From assembly GCF_030272615.1 (NCBI RefSeq), contig NC_081408.1, positions 620,492,476 to 620,556,475 on the forward strand: a DNA stretch of 64,000 nucleotides, written 5' to 3'. The DNA comes from Cryptomeria japonica. Its lineage: Eukaryota; Streptophyta; Pinopsida; Cupressales; Cupressaceae. This document shows, one piece after another, positions 12,422-24,574 of the stretch. How positions within the stretch are numbered: the stretch's first letter is position 1; each line of letters starts with the position of its first letter. Below the pieces are notes generated by a model. It was not told the DNA's origin. It made no database searches and saw only the letters and a list, made by a program, of their open reading frames with translations. The position numbers were made by a program, and so were the translations under genes.

Positions 12422-13526
12422 TTAGTTTCCGAAAGAGGGATCAACACCCACAATAGGTGTAGATCCATCTTCAATCATCTCTACACTTTTAGCTTTTGAT
12501 TTCTTCACCCATTTCATCTTCATTTTCTCCTTCTCATCGTTAATATCAATTTTCTTTTTCAGATCATTATTCTTTTCATTCTTTTTTTTAATAAATTTTA
12601 TAATATGTTTTATTTCATTACAGTTATAGAATACCAGATTTTGTTGCAATCCACTTTCCTTTGTTCTGCTATTTCCAAGCCTTTTGAGACTCTTATTTGT
12701 CTTGCATTCAACAACTTTGTGTCCATATACATTGCAAACATAACAATATCCATTGAAAGACTAAATATCCCTACCAAAACTTGAATTATCATATCTATTC
12801 TAATTCATCCCACTTTTCCATTCACTTAATTTGTGCACAAACTTATTGCAATAGTAACATCTTCCTTTAAAAGATTGGTTTATGATCTAACTTCTGCATT
12901 CACTAGCTTTATGTCCAAATTTATTGCCTAAAAAGTAGTTACCAATAAAAGAAGAGGAACACCTGGATAGAGCAGGAGGGGGTCTTCTAAAATTATTCAA
13001 GTTTCGGAAGCTCTAGAAGTTTCAATCTAGAATGAAATCATTCTTGTTCTTTATTAGAGTTATTCAATCCATCGTTGACCTTTTCCTTTCCTTTGTCCTT
13101 TTGGATAGATTTCCTAGAGCATTCACCGTCTTCAAGGCCAAGTCTACCCTTATCTTTATTCTATTTTTGAGAACTGAGCATTACATCGAGCATTTCAATT
13201 CCACCTTTGAGTTTTAGACCATTATCAATTTGATCCTTTGCATATTTTATTTTTTTCTTGAGTCTGATCACTTTTTCTTGAAGTCTGGAGCGTTCTTTAG
13301 TTTTCTCATCGAGTTTTGTTTCAAAATCATCAATAACCTTTTGTCCCTTATCAAGTAAACTTCTCAAGTAAAAAATATTTTCTACTACCTTCTTGTGTTT
13401 ATCTTTGCTTTCATCTAGGTCTACCAATGCAAATCTTAACTCACCTTCTATATCAATAACATCATCAACATCATCTCAATCACTCTAACTCATACCATCT
13501 ATGTCATTCAATTCCTCTCCAAACAT
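12422..13526 (-). pseudogene. Gag-only interior: acidic and coiled-coil head, tandem zinc knuckles, basic tail
   Basis: Read on minus from an ATG at 13526: an acidic opening (MFGEELNDIDGMS) with two stops, then a highly charged coiled-coil segment (13427-13161; heptad-like K/E/L runs such as DEKTKERSRLQEKVIRLKK). Three CCHC knuckle relics follow near 12915, 12845 and 12745. Only the last keeps all ligands (CYVCNVYGHKVVEC); the other two have lost cysteines. A lysine-rich tail ends near 12422. No protease, integrase or RT is present between the LTRs, so the element could only have moved with proteins from elsewhere. Confidence 0.72.
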
Positions 13527-13581
13527 AGTGTTCAAATCTGATATCTATGTCAATGCTTAAACTCTCTCTTTAGGAACCAAA

Positions 13582-13593
13582 TCTCGGATGCCA
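13582..13593 (-). other. Decayed primer binding site of the gag-only element
   Basis: The minus strand reads TGGCATCCGAGA two bases inside the LTR end. It is a mutated form of the initiator-Met site TGGTATCAGAGC. It fixes the element's orientation as minus. Confidence 0.65.
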
Positions 13594-13595
13594 AT

Positions 13596-15223
13596 TATTG
13601 AACAATACAAGATGTTGAGAGGGGGGATGACTTAGCATATACTAAAATTTGATCAAATTAAAGCATTAATTTCATAACATTTATTCATTACATATGCATG
13701 AAATTAAATAATTGAAACCAAAATCGCATCCACACAAGAACATCAGAATTTTTACGTGGAAAACCCAAACTGGGAAAAACCATGGTGAGAATCAAACTCA
13801 CAATATTTTTTTAAGTGTTTACAAGGATTTATGCCATAGGCCAGGGAGCTCACTACTCTAAACTTGAGAGCTAAGGTACACAACCTTAGGGAAAGATACA
13901 AAAGAGACTTGCATAGTTGAAGATAACTTCTTCGAGGAAAGATACAAAATATTTGTCTAGATACAATAAAGTTAAAATATTGAACCGAAAGAGAAATGCA
14001 TCTATCAGTATGTGAATAATAGTTCACAGTTAAATACTCATTTGATCTAGTCTTCATCTCATCATTGTAACACATCCAGACCTTTGTATCACCTTAAACT
14101 CGCATCATATTCACATTATACATCATGCATCCACATATCCATGCCATGCACCTCATAACTCAATTAATTTATCCTTTATATATCAATAGATCATCAATAT
14201 CCTTCATAAAGTCATCGTGAAGAAATCATAGCGTGTGTATGCATCATCGACCTAAAAATAAATCTATACAACACATGCAGAAGGCAAAGGAAACATGTGA
14301 TATTTCACACCACATCGACACACCTTCCAAATATCTCCCAAAAAGATTCTACATGCAACCATTCGAACCAAATCACATAAGTCAGATCATACCAATTTGT
14401 ATTCCCCATATATTTAACCCAAACCTAAATAATAAGATATGCAGACCATCACAAAAGAAACATAATGTGATAGGGATCAAGAATCATTGATCCATAACAT
14501 TATATAGTACTAGAAAGATGAGGAATGCAATAGATTCCTCTACAACATCCCGAAATAACATTATCCTTGAACACAGACATATAATAGCTCTTGCAACAAA
14601 AATATTAATCCACCTAAAGAAATAAAATGATTAGTCTTTCATAATCATTCCCCTACAATACATACATCCTTCTAATACGTATTGGGTACAATCACCAACC
14701 ACCAGATCATGATACAAATAACAAGAGCAACCACCAAAAGTAGTTGTACCATTTTTAGACCAAATAGAAAGCCATCAATCTTCTGGAAATACACCATTCC
14801 AACTATATTTGCCATCCATAATACCTATAGATATATTCCACATATCCGCACAACATTTGTACACAACATATGCAAACACAAGTCTGATGCACTCATTGTA
14901 GCATATCTACATAATCCTCAAAGCACAAGTTATTACAGTATCATAAATATTTACCAATAATATCGAGCAACATACAACCATATACCTATGCACCATATCA
15001 CTACCAAAACAACATCCTGACAACCAATCACCAATAACTGACTTTAACCAAATCCACACCAAATCACATCACTTCCGGACCAACATCTAGACTCAACCAA
15101 AATAAAAAAACCCAACTAGATTACTGCCAAACCATACACTTTTGCTTCATGTCACTTTTGTACCAACACTAAGACCACTAACAAGTTTGGCATCAATGAC
15201 AACATAAACTCAAATGTGCAACA
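13596..15223 (-). mobile_element. 5' LTR of the gag-only retrotransposon (about 1.63 kb)
   Basis: It begins TATTGAACA next to the PBS (TGTTGAACA in the relative at 22091) and ends ...ATGTGCAACA at 15223, after the CATCAATGACAAC motif that all these LTRs carry near their outer end. It pairs with 10539-12076 as direct repeats about 3.06 kb apart. No target duplication is visible, as expected if the partner is truncated. Confidence 0.82.
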
Positions 15224-16962
15224 CATACAATGCCAAAGAGAATAGGAACCATTATGTGGAGCACAAATAATCATTGTATGAAATCAAAAGCATTCAAAAA
15301 CACCTCTTTTTCAACATCACACAAAATTGAGTTGGCACAAGCAAATATATACTAAACTTAGTAGCACAGTCACACCATAAAACACAATATTGAGGTAGAT
15401 AATTTAAATCCAAGCTTGTGGTACACCTAAACACCTAAAACTTGTGATGAGATAGTATACAGGAAATGTAAACAAGTCCCCCAAACTGCAAGAAAAAATA
15501 TTGAAATGTAGAGAAGTACAAAGCAACCTTTTGGTCCATCATATTAGACAACAATACCAACTTTACTCTACAAATCCTTGACACTTCTCCCTTAAAAATT
15601 TGTGACCTTAGGAGAGATACATACATGCTTCACATCTTCCTTTGTCTTACTTTCAAACTGTGAAGCCATACCTTCAAATCTAGAGAAGAGTGGTACATTC
15701 TTTAGGACCTGTGTGATACCTTTCTAACCTTGGTCATGATCAAACATCTTCAAACTACTTGTAAACATAAATATCAAAAGATAAGGTGTAGAGAGAGAAC
15801 AATGTTACCATAATTTGCCTTACTTATCAAAATAGGTGGTTATCTCAAGTTTCCAAGACATTTCAAATGGATTTATAGTGCCTTGTTGTATTCAATGATA
15901 TCATAAGCTATGTGATATATCATCAAGTATGATTAGACTTATTTTTTCTTCATTTTATTTTATATGAAGTTCCTTCTCCCATTTTATTTTATATGGAGTT
16001 CCTTCTCCCATTTTATATGGACATTGAAATTTCTTTTAAAGATATTCAAAACTCTTCTTCATGTCCATTTGATCTCAAAGAAAAAATATCCATGTTACAC
16101 ACTGCTTAGCAAGAGTATGGTAGTCAAAGGCCAATTTTTTTGGGTTCCCATATCCTCCTTCCTTTAAATCTCCTATAAGCACGATGAAGAAATGGAGGGA
16201 GATTGTTTATAATTTAAACAAACCCGTTTATTGCTTCTCCTTATGAAAGGGGTCGAATCACAAGATATAGGTTGGTTAACTTAGGTTGGTTTTGGTTTTG
16301 GGGTTAAGAGTTTTAGGTTTTTGAAGATGGAAACCCTAAGTTCCTTGATATTTTAACAAGCTAAAGATGTGGTAAGAGATCTTGCAAATTTTATGGAGTT
16401 GTGAACATTCACAAGTGATGAGAAGAATCATTAGATGCCATAAATTGTAATAAAGTTGAATCTAAGACGCTTTTGAATGAGAGGATGAAATTTAGAGTGG
16501 TTGCAACATTCTTGAAGGTGATCTTTGTCTCCCATGTTCAAAATAAAAGCAAGGAAATGTGAAATATTGTAAAAAAATCAAATAAATGTGTGGCATCCTT
16601 TGCATAAAGGAGAGTTATATGTCATTATTCCATTACAATATGCATATTTTCCAGTTATGATTTTGGGTGCCATTTATGGTATTATGGTTTTTGCATTGAA
16701 AATGTTCATACTACTGCAACTGGTCTAACTACCACAACATGTTTAACTAGTGGTGCACATTGAACATAAAATGACACGAAAGAAGTCATGATCATTCAAG
16801 GCATCAATATTACCATTGACAAGATTAAAATAAAATGGTATGAGGAAAAGATAGTATGTTATGATGGTCAAAATAATCATATTCTACTTTATGCATAGGT
16901 GTGGGATAGCTTCCAAAATGGTTGAAGGAATCACAAAATATGAACTCTTCTTGAAGAGTAAC
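15224..16962. other. Gene-free stretch
   Basis: No coding homology or element ends were recognised. The only structure is a small tandem duplication at about 15962-16020 (ATG-AGTTCCTTCTCCCATTTTAT twice, about 32-bp period). Confidence 0.5.
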
Positions 16963-16976
16963 AGTGCATGTGACAA
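16963..16976. repeat. Left target-site duplication of unit 1
   Basis: AGTGCATGTGACAA, repeated exactly at 19484-19497. Confidence 0.92.
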
Positions 16977-16982
16977 CATTAG

Positions 16983-17513
16983 TTTCCAACCCCCAGATGG
17001 GTGAAAATAAATTTTGATGGTGCGGCCAGAGGGAACCCTAGTCAAGTCGACTGTGGGGGGGTGCTACGGGATCACTATGGCAAATTCATTTCTGCTATTA
17101 CTCTCCCTCTAGGAAAATGGACTAATAATGTTGTTGAAGCTATAGTAGCCTATCACAACTTAAAACTTGCTAAACATTGCAACTTTAAGCTTGTTTGGGT
17201 CGAGGGGGACTCAAAGAATATTATCAACTACCTAAAGGGTAAATCTAAATCAGCTTGGAATGTTGATATATGGGTGAAGAAAGCAAAAGATATTATAAAA
17301 ACCTTTGATAGATGCATTATTTCTCATGTATACAAACAAGCCAATGTGGTGGCCGACTTCCTTGCCAACAGAGGAGTGATGTGTAAGGATCAGCTTAGTT
17401 TGACCCGAGGTGACATGCTGGACTCAGAATTTGTAATGCATTTGTTCCATGAGCGAAGTCAGTGGAGTAAATTTAATGATAACTTGTGCCATAATGAATC
17501 TGAGTGTATCTAG
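16983..17513 (+). pseudogene. LINE-type RNase H domain (RVT_3-like)
   Basis: The frame opens at 16983 after a TAG; no ATG is available, so it was part of a longer ORF or a relic. The RNase H type 1 signature is complete. Numbering from the GTG at 17001, the acidic residues are D6 (KINFDGA), E46 (NVVEAI), D70 (VEGDS) and D119 (ANVVADFLAN), with a histidine at 109. In plant L1 elements this domain closes ORF2 and removes RNA from RNA:DNA hybrids. Here it is uninterrupted over 170 residues and stops 160 nt before the next ORF. Confidence 0.88.
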
Positions 17514-17672
17514 ATTTATTGATACTTTCCTAATTGAGACAGGTGGCCAGAGAGAACATAAGAATCAATGCGAACTTATTTCATATGCTTTGTGGGCGAT
17601 TTTAAACATATTCTGGAGTCTAACTTTCATTCTAAAAATTCTTTGTAGTGAGTTTTATTGAGAGTAGTTAGA

Positions 17673-19250
17673 ATGGGTGGTGCAAGAAAAATAATAGAGC
17701 CACCTAACTGTGTGAAGTTGAACAATGAAAAGAAGCTATGGCGGATTTTGGAGAAAGGGAGGTTTACTCCCTACATTGAGAGGCTACAAGGGCGTAATCA
17801 GGATGTCACAAACTATTTTTCTTAGAATTGGAAGGATGGAACGATTGTTCTTCATGGTCAGAAGGTCCAGGTTGATGAAGCCCTTATAGCATAGGTTACA
17901 GGGTTATCCATGCAGGGTATGAAGTATTATAGAGATAGAGTGTATACTAAGCAAGCTATGCAAAATTTCCCCAAGAAGGAGGCGAAGCGGGCCAAAATTG
18001 TTAAAAAGACAGCTAGTTACTATGACATTGCAGTCATTAAGTCTTTCTGGCAGAAGATCCTAAAGGTAATCATGAATTACCTTACTTTGGATGGTCGCTA
18101 TACTATGGTGTATGGTCATCACTTTGTTATATTGAATCATTTCTACCATGGTGTGAAGATGTCTTTCCCTTTCTACTTATGTCTACTCTTAGGGTCAATT
18201 TTAGTGACCACCACAAGAACCCTTCCAAGTTTCGTATCTTGCACGAAGGCCTATTGGTCCTTATTGATGTCCATTTCCATGTTCTTCCTCCCCCTGATGT
18301 TTATATCCACATTGCTTTTGAGAATGAAGATACTAGTGCAAGTGAGTCTAACAATAAAGCTTTTGGGTCTGGGTCTAAAGGGAATTCCCCCCCTGAAAAA
18401 AGCTAAAATAGAAAAACCCTCAAGTTCTAAACCTAAGGTGAGGAAAGGTATTAAGGGGCAAATTAATATTTTTATGTCCTCCTCCTCTACTTCTGATGAG
18501 AATGGCTCCCCCTCTTCTAGTGAGAGGGTAGAAGATGGTAAGGACCTTGAGTGCCACAATGTCACGACCTCTCCTTCATCCAATAAGGAGGCTGGTAATG
18601 TGGGTGCGGTTGGAATTGAAGACCTTCACCTTAAGAGTGTTGAGCTTAACGATAAGAGGGAGGATTTGGATAATGTGTTGGGCATGGCTCATGAACATAT
18701 TATTGACACTTTCAGCATGTTCAAATGGGTGTTCCATGAACTAAAGGAGATAAGGATCAACCAAAGAGCCCTAGGAAGTAAAATGGAAGCGACCCCTACT
18801 GGTTCTACTTAAGGTAATCCGAACAATGTGGGGAATTGGATAGAGGATGAGAAGAAGTCAATTATGGACTGCATTAAGAAGACGGGTGAAGGGGTTGATC
18901 AATTGAAGAAAAGTCTGGAGGATTCCATTACCCGTGTTGAGGAAGGTTATAACAAGATCTAGGATACCCTCAAAACTATAATGGCAAGCAGTCACAAGAT
19001 TGTCAAAAAGACTGCGGTTGTTATGAACACTATGGTGAATAGTCTAGACCAGTAGGATGGGGTTGTTGTCATTATTGGGGATGATGCTGAGGTGACTCAA
19101 GTTGGAGAAGGACCCTAGAAAAGGACCCGTGGAAATATGAAGAAAAAGAAAGCTATTCAGAATGTGGATTAAAAAGCAATTAAGATTGTTGTTGATACGA
19201 TGAATGTCCTTGAGGATGAGGTTGCTGAGACCCTCAAAAGCCTTGTGTAA
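17673..19250 (+). pseudogene. Unknown ORF ('P' family) downstream of RNase H, about 525 codons, broken
   Basis: The frame can be followed from ATG 17673 to TAA 19250. It carries TAG or TAA stops near 17823, 17892, 18810, 18959, 19052, 19117 and 19170. The stretch 18179-18406 reads better in another frame (LRVNFSDHHKNPSKFRILHEG), implying two compensating indels. Parts seen: an N-terminal helical region (FTPYIERLQGRNQDVTNYF), a VTGLSMQG motif, a conserved-looking core (LTLDGRYTMVYGHHFVILNH), an LHEGL motif, a Ser/Lys-rich disordered stretch (18420-18540), and a C-terminal coiled-coil-like region. I do not recognise a named domain. A related minus-strand relic lies at 52016-52816. TE-borne protein is the likeliest nature. 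Confidence 0.65.
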
Positions 19251-19483
19251 GTGGGTCTGTGTTGTTTTCTAGTTGTTGGTTTTGTCTGTGTCTGGGCTCG
19301 ATATCTTTGTTGGTCTTTTTGTGCCCGGTTGGGCTTTTGTTGTCTCTTTGGTTGTTGTTTCTAATGGTTTTCCATGGAGCCCGTTCTATTTTGGATGTTA
19401 ATCTCTGATTCTATTCCTCTTAGAATCATTTTGTAAAGGGTTTTGAGGTCCCTTCGAAACCTGTTTTTTCCTTAATCCAAAAT

Positions 19484-19497
19484 AGTGCATGTGACAA
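19484..19497. repeat. Right target-site duplication of unit 1
   Basis: Exact copy of 16963-16976, directly after the A-ended tail. Confidence 0.92.
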
Positions 19498-21536
19498 TTT
19501 TATAGGAAGACAACAAACTAAAACAACTTGAAATGAAGACATGGTAGAAGAAGATAAGAAGGTGGTCATGGGTAATACCCAAGCTTATTAGAACAACATA
19601 TTTCACAGAGTTTCTATAGTTTAATAGCGAAGAAATTGGGAGAAAGGTTACGAATATTCTTCCTCATAAGAATTTGTGGAGTGAAGTTCATGCAACACTT
19701 TCTATCATAAAGAGTGAAATGGATCACATGTTAAAACATAGTTTAATAAACGAAGCATGACTAATGCAACTAGCTCAATATACATGCGTAAGTTGATAAT
19801 GCAACTTAACTCAAAGAATTAAGAGATAACCCATGTGGAGTGGAAAGTAAGAAAATTCATCAAGAAGGCAAAGGATTTGCAATAATTATGAGAATGACAA
19901 TGACAATACCAAACAAGTCAACCTTGTGCAATGATAACAGAGTAAAGAGGATGACTCTCAGAGCATAAAGAATATCAAGTTCATTGTACACTCATAAGGC
20001 TATCCAAAGTACAACATACTATCATCTTATTTCTACATTATCTTACACCATACGGTTGTCAAAAACAACAAGAAATGTAATTAACAGTCAAAAGTCTAGT
20101 GACACAAAATTAGTTCAAGGGCAGGTATGGAGTCATTTTTGTGGTATTCTAGAGTGACTAGAGATCAAGTCACACACCAAAAAGCCATGAAGAATAAAAC
20201 ATCAAGACAATTGTTATTTGAAAGTCCTAATGATAAATTGCACAAGGGTAAGCAGACCTAAAGCCATCCAATCAATCAAATGATTTTTCTAGTCAATCTA
20301 TAGTTGTCACCAAAGAATATCATATCAAAATCTTAGTGATAGGAATTTTCAAGTGATAAGTATATTCAAAACATTGAGACGGAGATGTTGTAAGAAATCT
20401 CGTGGAATAAATTGGAGTGGTAGAATGAAAATCAATAGAATTTCTCCAAGGTAAGAGTCAAGACTGAAGATATCAATGTCATAAAGGATAGAGCATTTAG
20501 AAAAAGGTGTAGCAGTAAACCCTCTTGAATCAATGATACAATGATGTTAGTGACATTTAATGCACAAAAGGTTGAACAAGAACAATGTCACTAGAAGAAG
20601 ACTAAGAAGTCTACGATGTGTATGATGGAGGTGCTTACAAATTTTAGATATTTATAGTGCCAGAAAGATAGTCCATTCAATGGAAAGGATTAAGAAGGTA
20701 AGAGGGTTTATAGAAGGGTACCATGAGCAAGGGCTCAAAGGGCTACCACAAAAGTGTTTGAGAGTAGATAAAATGTAAAATATGATAGCTAAGAGGATAG
20801 TAAATGTATGCAAGGATAATCAAGAATGAGGGGGCAACTTATTATGTAGCAAATTGAGTGAGTCATTAAATGTTTGAACTTTGAAGCATGGGCAAATGAG
20901 GAGACCTATGAAAAATTGCAAGTCATCATAACTACCAAAAGGTAGTAGAAAGAGATCATGTTATAGTCGTATCAGGTAATTGATATGGCTAGTGATCTCA
21001 ACCTAGCCAAAAGATCCAGGTGTGTCAAACTTAATGAAGGATAATGACAAAGATGTAAAAGAACTAAAACTATCATGCTAAGGACTATCCTAGGGAAAGA
21101 AGACCAGATCATGTAGGAGGTAGTTCAAATTTGAGAAGATAAGAGACAAATGTGGTTGTCAGTACTATAAGTGCAATAAAGAGGCTTTTTTAAGACTCGT
21201 AAATAACCTTTTGACATGTGTGAGAGTGCCCACTAGATGAGCAAGCATTCAAGGAGCAATTTAAAGTTGTTAGGATGCATTTTGGAGTAGTTATGAAGAT
21301 CTTAAGTGGAAGAAACCATATACATTTTACCCCAACTAATTTAAAGTAGAAAGGATAGTTCAAGCATGTGGAGATAATTTAGAGGCAGATTGATGAGTTG
21401 GACAAGTAGAGAGGATATGGATAGTTGATGACTTTTTTCAGGTGGTTGAGAAAATTTAGGGGTAGTTTTGACTCATTTAGAGTCATTTGAGAGCATCAAT
21501 GAGCTAAATAAGGACCCTTCTATATGAAGGGGTTAA
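19498..21536. other. Gene-free stretch
   Basis: AT-rich sequence with no ORF of note, no recognised domain and no clear element ends. It is probably old, unrecognisable retroelement interior. Confidence 0.45.
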
Positions 21537-22090
21537 TGTAGGAGATTTTTGTGCATTTTCTCACCACTTACAAGCACTTTTTAAGGCTCAAAAATGGGGG
21601 CAACTCAGATGGATGCCTAGGAAGTTTGACCAAGCAAAGTTCATGTAACACATGTCTTTTCTTGTCTTTATTTATTTAAAGAATTATCATTTATTGTAAT
21701 TAGTTGTTTCTCTTCTATAAAGCATAACTCCTTTGTTTATTTTCAATTAGTTCTTGCTTTTTCTCTTACTTACCAATGTAGCTTTTGAAGCTCTTTGAAG
21801 CAAAAATATTGTCTTGTAACTCTCAATTAGTCACCTTTTGACTGAAATAATAGATGTAAGCTTTCATTTTTAAGCAAATTATGAGTATTTATCAAATATT
21901 ATCATTATAAAAGAACCTTTTCATCAATAAAGTTTGGTTTCATTGCCTTAAAAAGCTTGTTGCTTTGTGTGTGTTCTAGTAATTGATTCATTTTTTATTG
22001 TGAGTTTTATGAAATCCTTGAACAAATATTTTATTTGCAATTCCTTAGATCAATAAAACACATATATTCATGCAAGTTGTTAGTTGTGTA
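21537..22090 (+). mobile_element. Possible LTR start (low confidence)
   Basis: A purine-rich stretch (GAAGGGGTTAA) is followed by TGTAGGAGATTTTTG, which looks like a PPT/LTR junction. The sequence then runs through an AT-rich region to 22090, where a solo LTR interrupts it. No partner LTR was found. Confidence 0.3.
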
Positions 22091-23154
22091 TGTTGAACAC
22101 ACACTGAATACTGAGAGGGCGCGTGGGGGCAGGGGGGTGGGTGGTGAATCAACATTAGCTAAAATCTCAGACTTCAATCTTGCATCTAACAATTAAATGA
22201 AGACATCATAAAATAATTCATACCAATCACACATGAACACTAGAATTTTATAAGTGGAAAACCAAAATTGGGAAAAACCATGGTGAGCGCTAACTCATAG
22301 AAATGATCCACTGTATATAAATGATTTACAAAAAGGGAGCTCACTTCTCTGAACTTGCAAACCAAGGCTAACTACTCTTGGTGCAAGATACAACAAGAGA
22401 AATTGTGCACTAATGTCAACTACAACATGACAAGATACAACATTACAACTTTTAGAAAAAGAACTATATGAATAAAGGCATCTTAGTATGTTGATTATAG
22501 TCTCTATTATAGCACAAACTCTAAGCTTACTAAAATATCCAAACCTCCAAGTCTTCAAATCACTGCTCTTATATCAACTATCACCTTTGTACTGTAATCC
22601 CTTATGATATAGCAACTTCAGTCACACCATCATCCTTACATTAAGTCGCACTTGAATTCACCACTATATATATATGAAATACATAGAACATAATGAGGAC
22701 TAGAAACACATAGAACATAATCATGACTAGAAACAACACCAAACATGCAACACTAGACCAAAAAAAACTTCACACTCAAACACCAAACCAAAAGTATATG
22801 TTACATCTAACTCTGATAGCATAACCCAAACACATGTACCAATCATATCATTTCAAAATTGTAGAAGTTAGAACCAAAACAAGCATCGCCCAGACCATGA
22901 AAATCAAACTTCCAATTGTCCTCATCACCAATAAGTAACTGAATCAATAGTCAAATATACTAATATCAATCAGATCAATTGCCAATGCAAACTATCTATG
23001 TCCAAACCAAAGCACTAGTCCATAGTGACCTCTGGTCCAAAAAACATAACTATAAAAAATTCACCATAGATGTTAACTCTAATGATGTTCAGACCAAAAC
23101 CCATTCAGACCACACTATTTGACATCAATGACAACAAAGCATATATTTGTAACA
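22091..23154 (-). mobile_element. Solo copia LTR (LTR D, 1064 bp)
   Basis: It starts TGTTGAACACACACTG followed by a G-rich tract and GTGAATCAACA, and ends ...CATCAATGACAACAAAG...TAACA. It has the family motif AAGTGGAAAACCAAAATTGGGAAAAACCATGGTGAG. Flanks GTGTA (22086-22090) and ATGTA (23155-23159) match at 4 of 5 bases. No PBS lies at its inner side, so it is a solo LTR of the same group as the LTRs at 10539 and 13596. Confidence 0.82.
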
Positions 23155-23740
23155 ATGTAGTATGCAAAGTCAATCATTAACTATGAAAAATATATTTTCC
23201 TTCTTTTGGATTTTGTATAATCAAACCTTCTTACAAAATGTTGATGTATGGATTTATGGAATGCTTTTGTGCAAAAAGATCAATTGAATAGTTGAGAATT
23301 GTGTGTCAAATCAGTGATTAGATCTAAAATATCAAATTGGGTGAATCATCAATATAGTCATGGATTCATTTTCAAGTATCCTTTTCCCTTTTCTTTAGAA
23401 AGTTAGTAGTTTGGGAGTAGTTTTTAGAGTAAGTTTTGAAGGGAGCCAGTCCTTTGACCTAGAGGTTTGATCTCACATAAGGTACCCACACCCTGAGATC
23501 ATTCCCATGTTTTAATAAATTATTGAAGTGTAAGTTCAACGAGGTGCAAATTTCATTGATAACAAACATATGGTACAAATTACTGAACTTCCTTTCTAGT
23601 CTTTCACCATGTGAAACAAGACTTATTTGACATCCAACCACGAACTTTAGATGTTAAGACATAACACGACATCCCAACTCTTTAGCTCAACATACAAACA
23701 TAGGTTGACATCAATGAAAATACACTGTTGTTAGTATTAA
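23155..23740. other. Gene-free stretch
   Basis: No coding or element signal was recognised in this AT-rich sequence. Confidence 0.5.
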
Positions 23741-23885
23741 GGTGTCATCCAACTTGTAAATTATATGTAATTAATTACTCCTAATGTTGTTTGTAAATTA
23801 TTCATAAGGGGTGGGACTTTCACCAATGGAAATAAGAATATTTTATTAGATTGGTAATTATTTATTTACTGACAACGGTAAGTTA
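23741..23885 (+). repeat. Dispersed repeat R1, copy 1
   Basis: About 145 bp closely matches 51477-51622; both contain ATGTAATTAATTACTCCTAA and GGGGTGGGA-TTTCACCAATGG. It lies immediately left of the gypsy LTR and is probably the remains of an older element that the gypsy copy entered. Confidence 0.8.
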
Positions 23886-23929
23886 ATTATTTACGGGTAG
23901 TGGTTACTGTAGACACCTAAAATTGTCTA

Positions 23930-24170
23930 GTCTAATTAAATAAATATCTTTATTTATTTAATTACTTTAGCCTAATTCTTCTATTAATTAAATAAATTCT
24001 TATTTATTTAATTAATTCATTTATCCTCTTCTAGCCTTATTTCTCATTTAAACAAATACATTTATTTATTTAAATTATCCTTTTTCTTAAATTAAATAAA
24101 TATCTTATTTATTTAATTGATCCCATTTCTTCTATTAATTAAATAAATATTTATTTATTTAATTCATTCA
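23930..24170. repeat. Array of five AT-rich hairpins in the gypsy LTR
   Basis: Five successive near-palindromes of the form TAATTAAATAAAT-(3 to 6 nt)-TTTATTTAATTA occur at about 50-bp spacing, separated by CT-rich linkers. The same array is in the 3' LTR at about 34446-34685. Confidence 0.88.
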
Positions 24171-24330
24171 TTAACCTTTTCTACCTATGACACATGTCAT
24201 TCATCTCTTAATTCCTACACTACCTACCCTCTCATTATTTTATTATTTCTTCTACCTACCCTTTAATCATAGCCGACCATTTATCTCTTACACCTCTCAA
24301 TCTTATCCCTCTATTTCTTATAGTGTCTTC

Positions 24331-24339
24331 CATATAAGG
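24331..24339 (+). promoter_or_regulatory. TATA box of the gypsy 5' LTR
   Basis: CATATAAGG; the 3' LTR has TATATAAGG at 34846. It sits at a normal U3/R position after the hairpin array. Confidence 0.6.
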
Positions 24340-24574
24340 AGATGCTTTCTTCATTATCAACCCCCGCTTACGACTCGACTACACTACGCTTTTGAACTTT
24401 CATATGCGATCCTACTTGCAACCACATTTCCGTTCTTTGTTGAGCTCTTGTGCACATATAAAATCTGAGAGCAAATATATCAAGCAAGATCAATGGAGTG
24501 TTTTGTAAAACAATTTGGAGAATAACCTTGTGCAGCTAGGGTTTTGGACACAAAATCAAGATCTTGGAGAGATT

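Larger units (their letters stand above)
16963..19497 (+). mobile_element. Non-LTR insertion, unit 1: RNase H plus a downstream ORF, with target duplication
   Basis: The body 16977-19483 is bounded by the 14-bp direct repeat AGTGCATGTGACAA (16963-16976 and 19484-19497). Its 3' end is a pyrimidine-rich stretch ending TTCCTTAATCCAAAAT, a short A-ended tail. This is the signature of target-primed reverse transcription. The body starts only 21 nt before the RNase H motif and has no endonuclease or RT. Both readings inside lie on the plus strand. It is either a 5'-truncated L1-type LINE with an unusual 3' ORF or a non-autonomous element. Confidence 0.85.

Noticed and set aside
21537-23154. LTR pair around LTR D
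   Set aside because: Only one LTR-like start was visible and LTR D belongs to a different (copia) family.
24187-24468. ORF repeated at 34702-35052 with similar protein
   Set aside because: The similarity only reflects the two LTR copies. The ORF has no domain and lies in U3/R.
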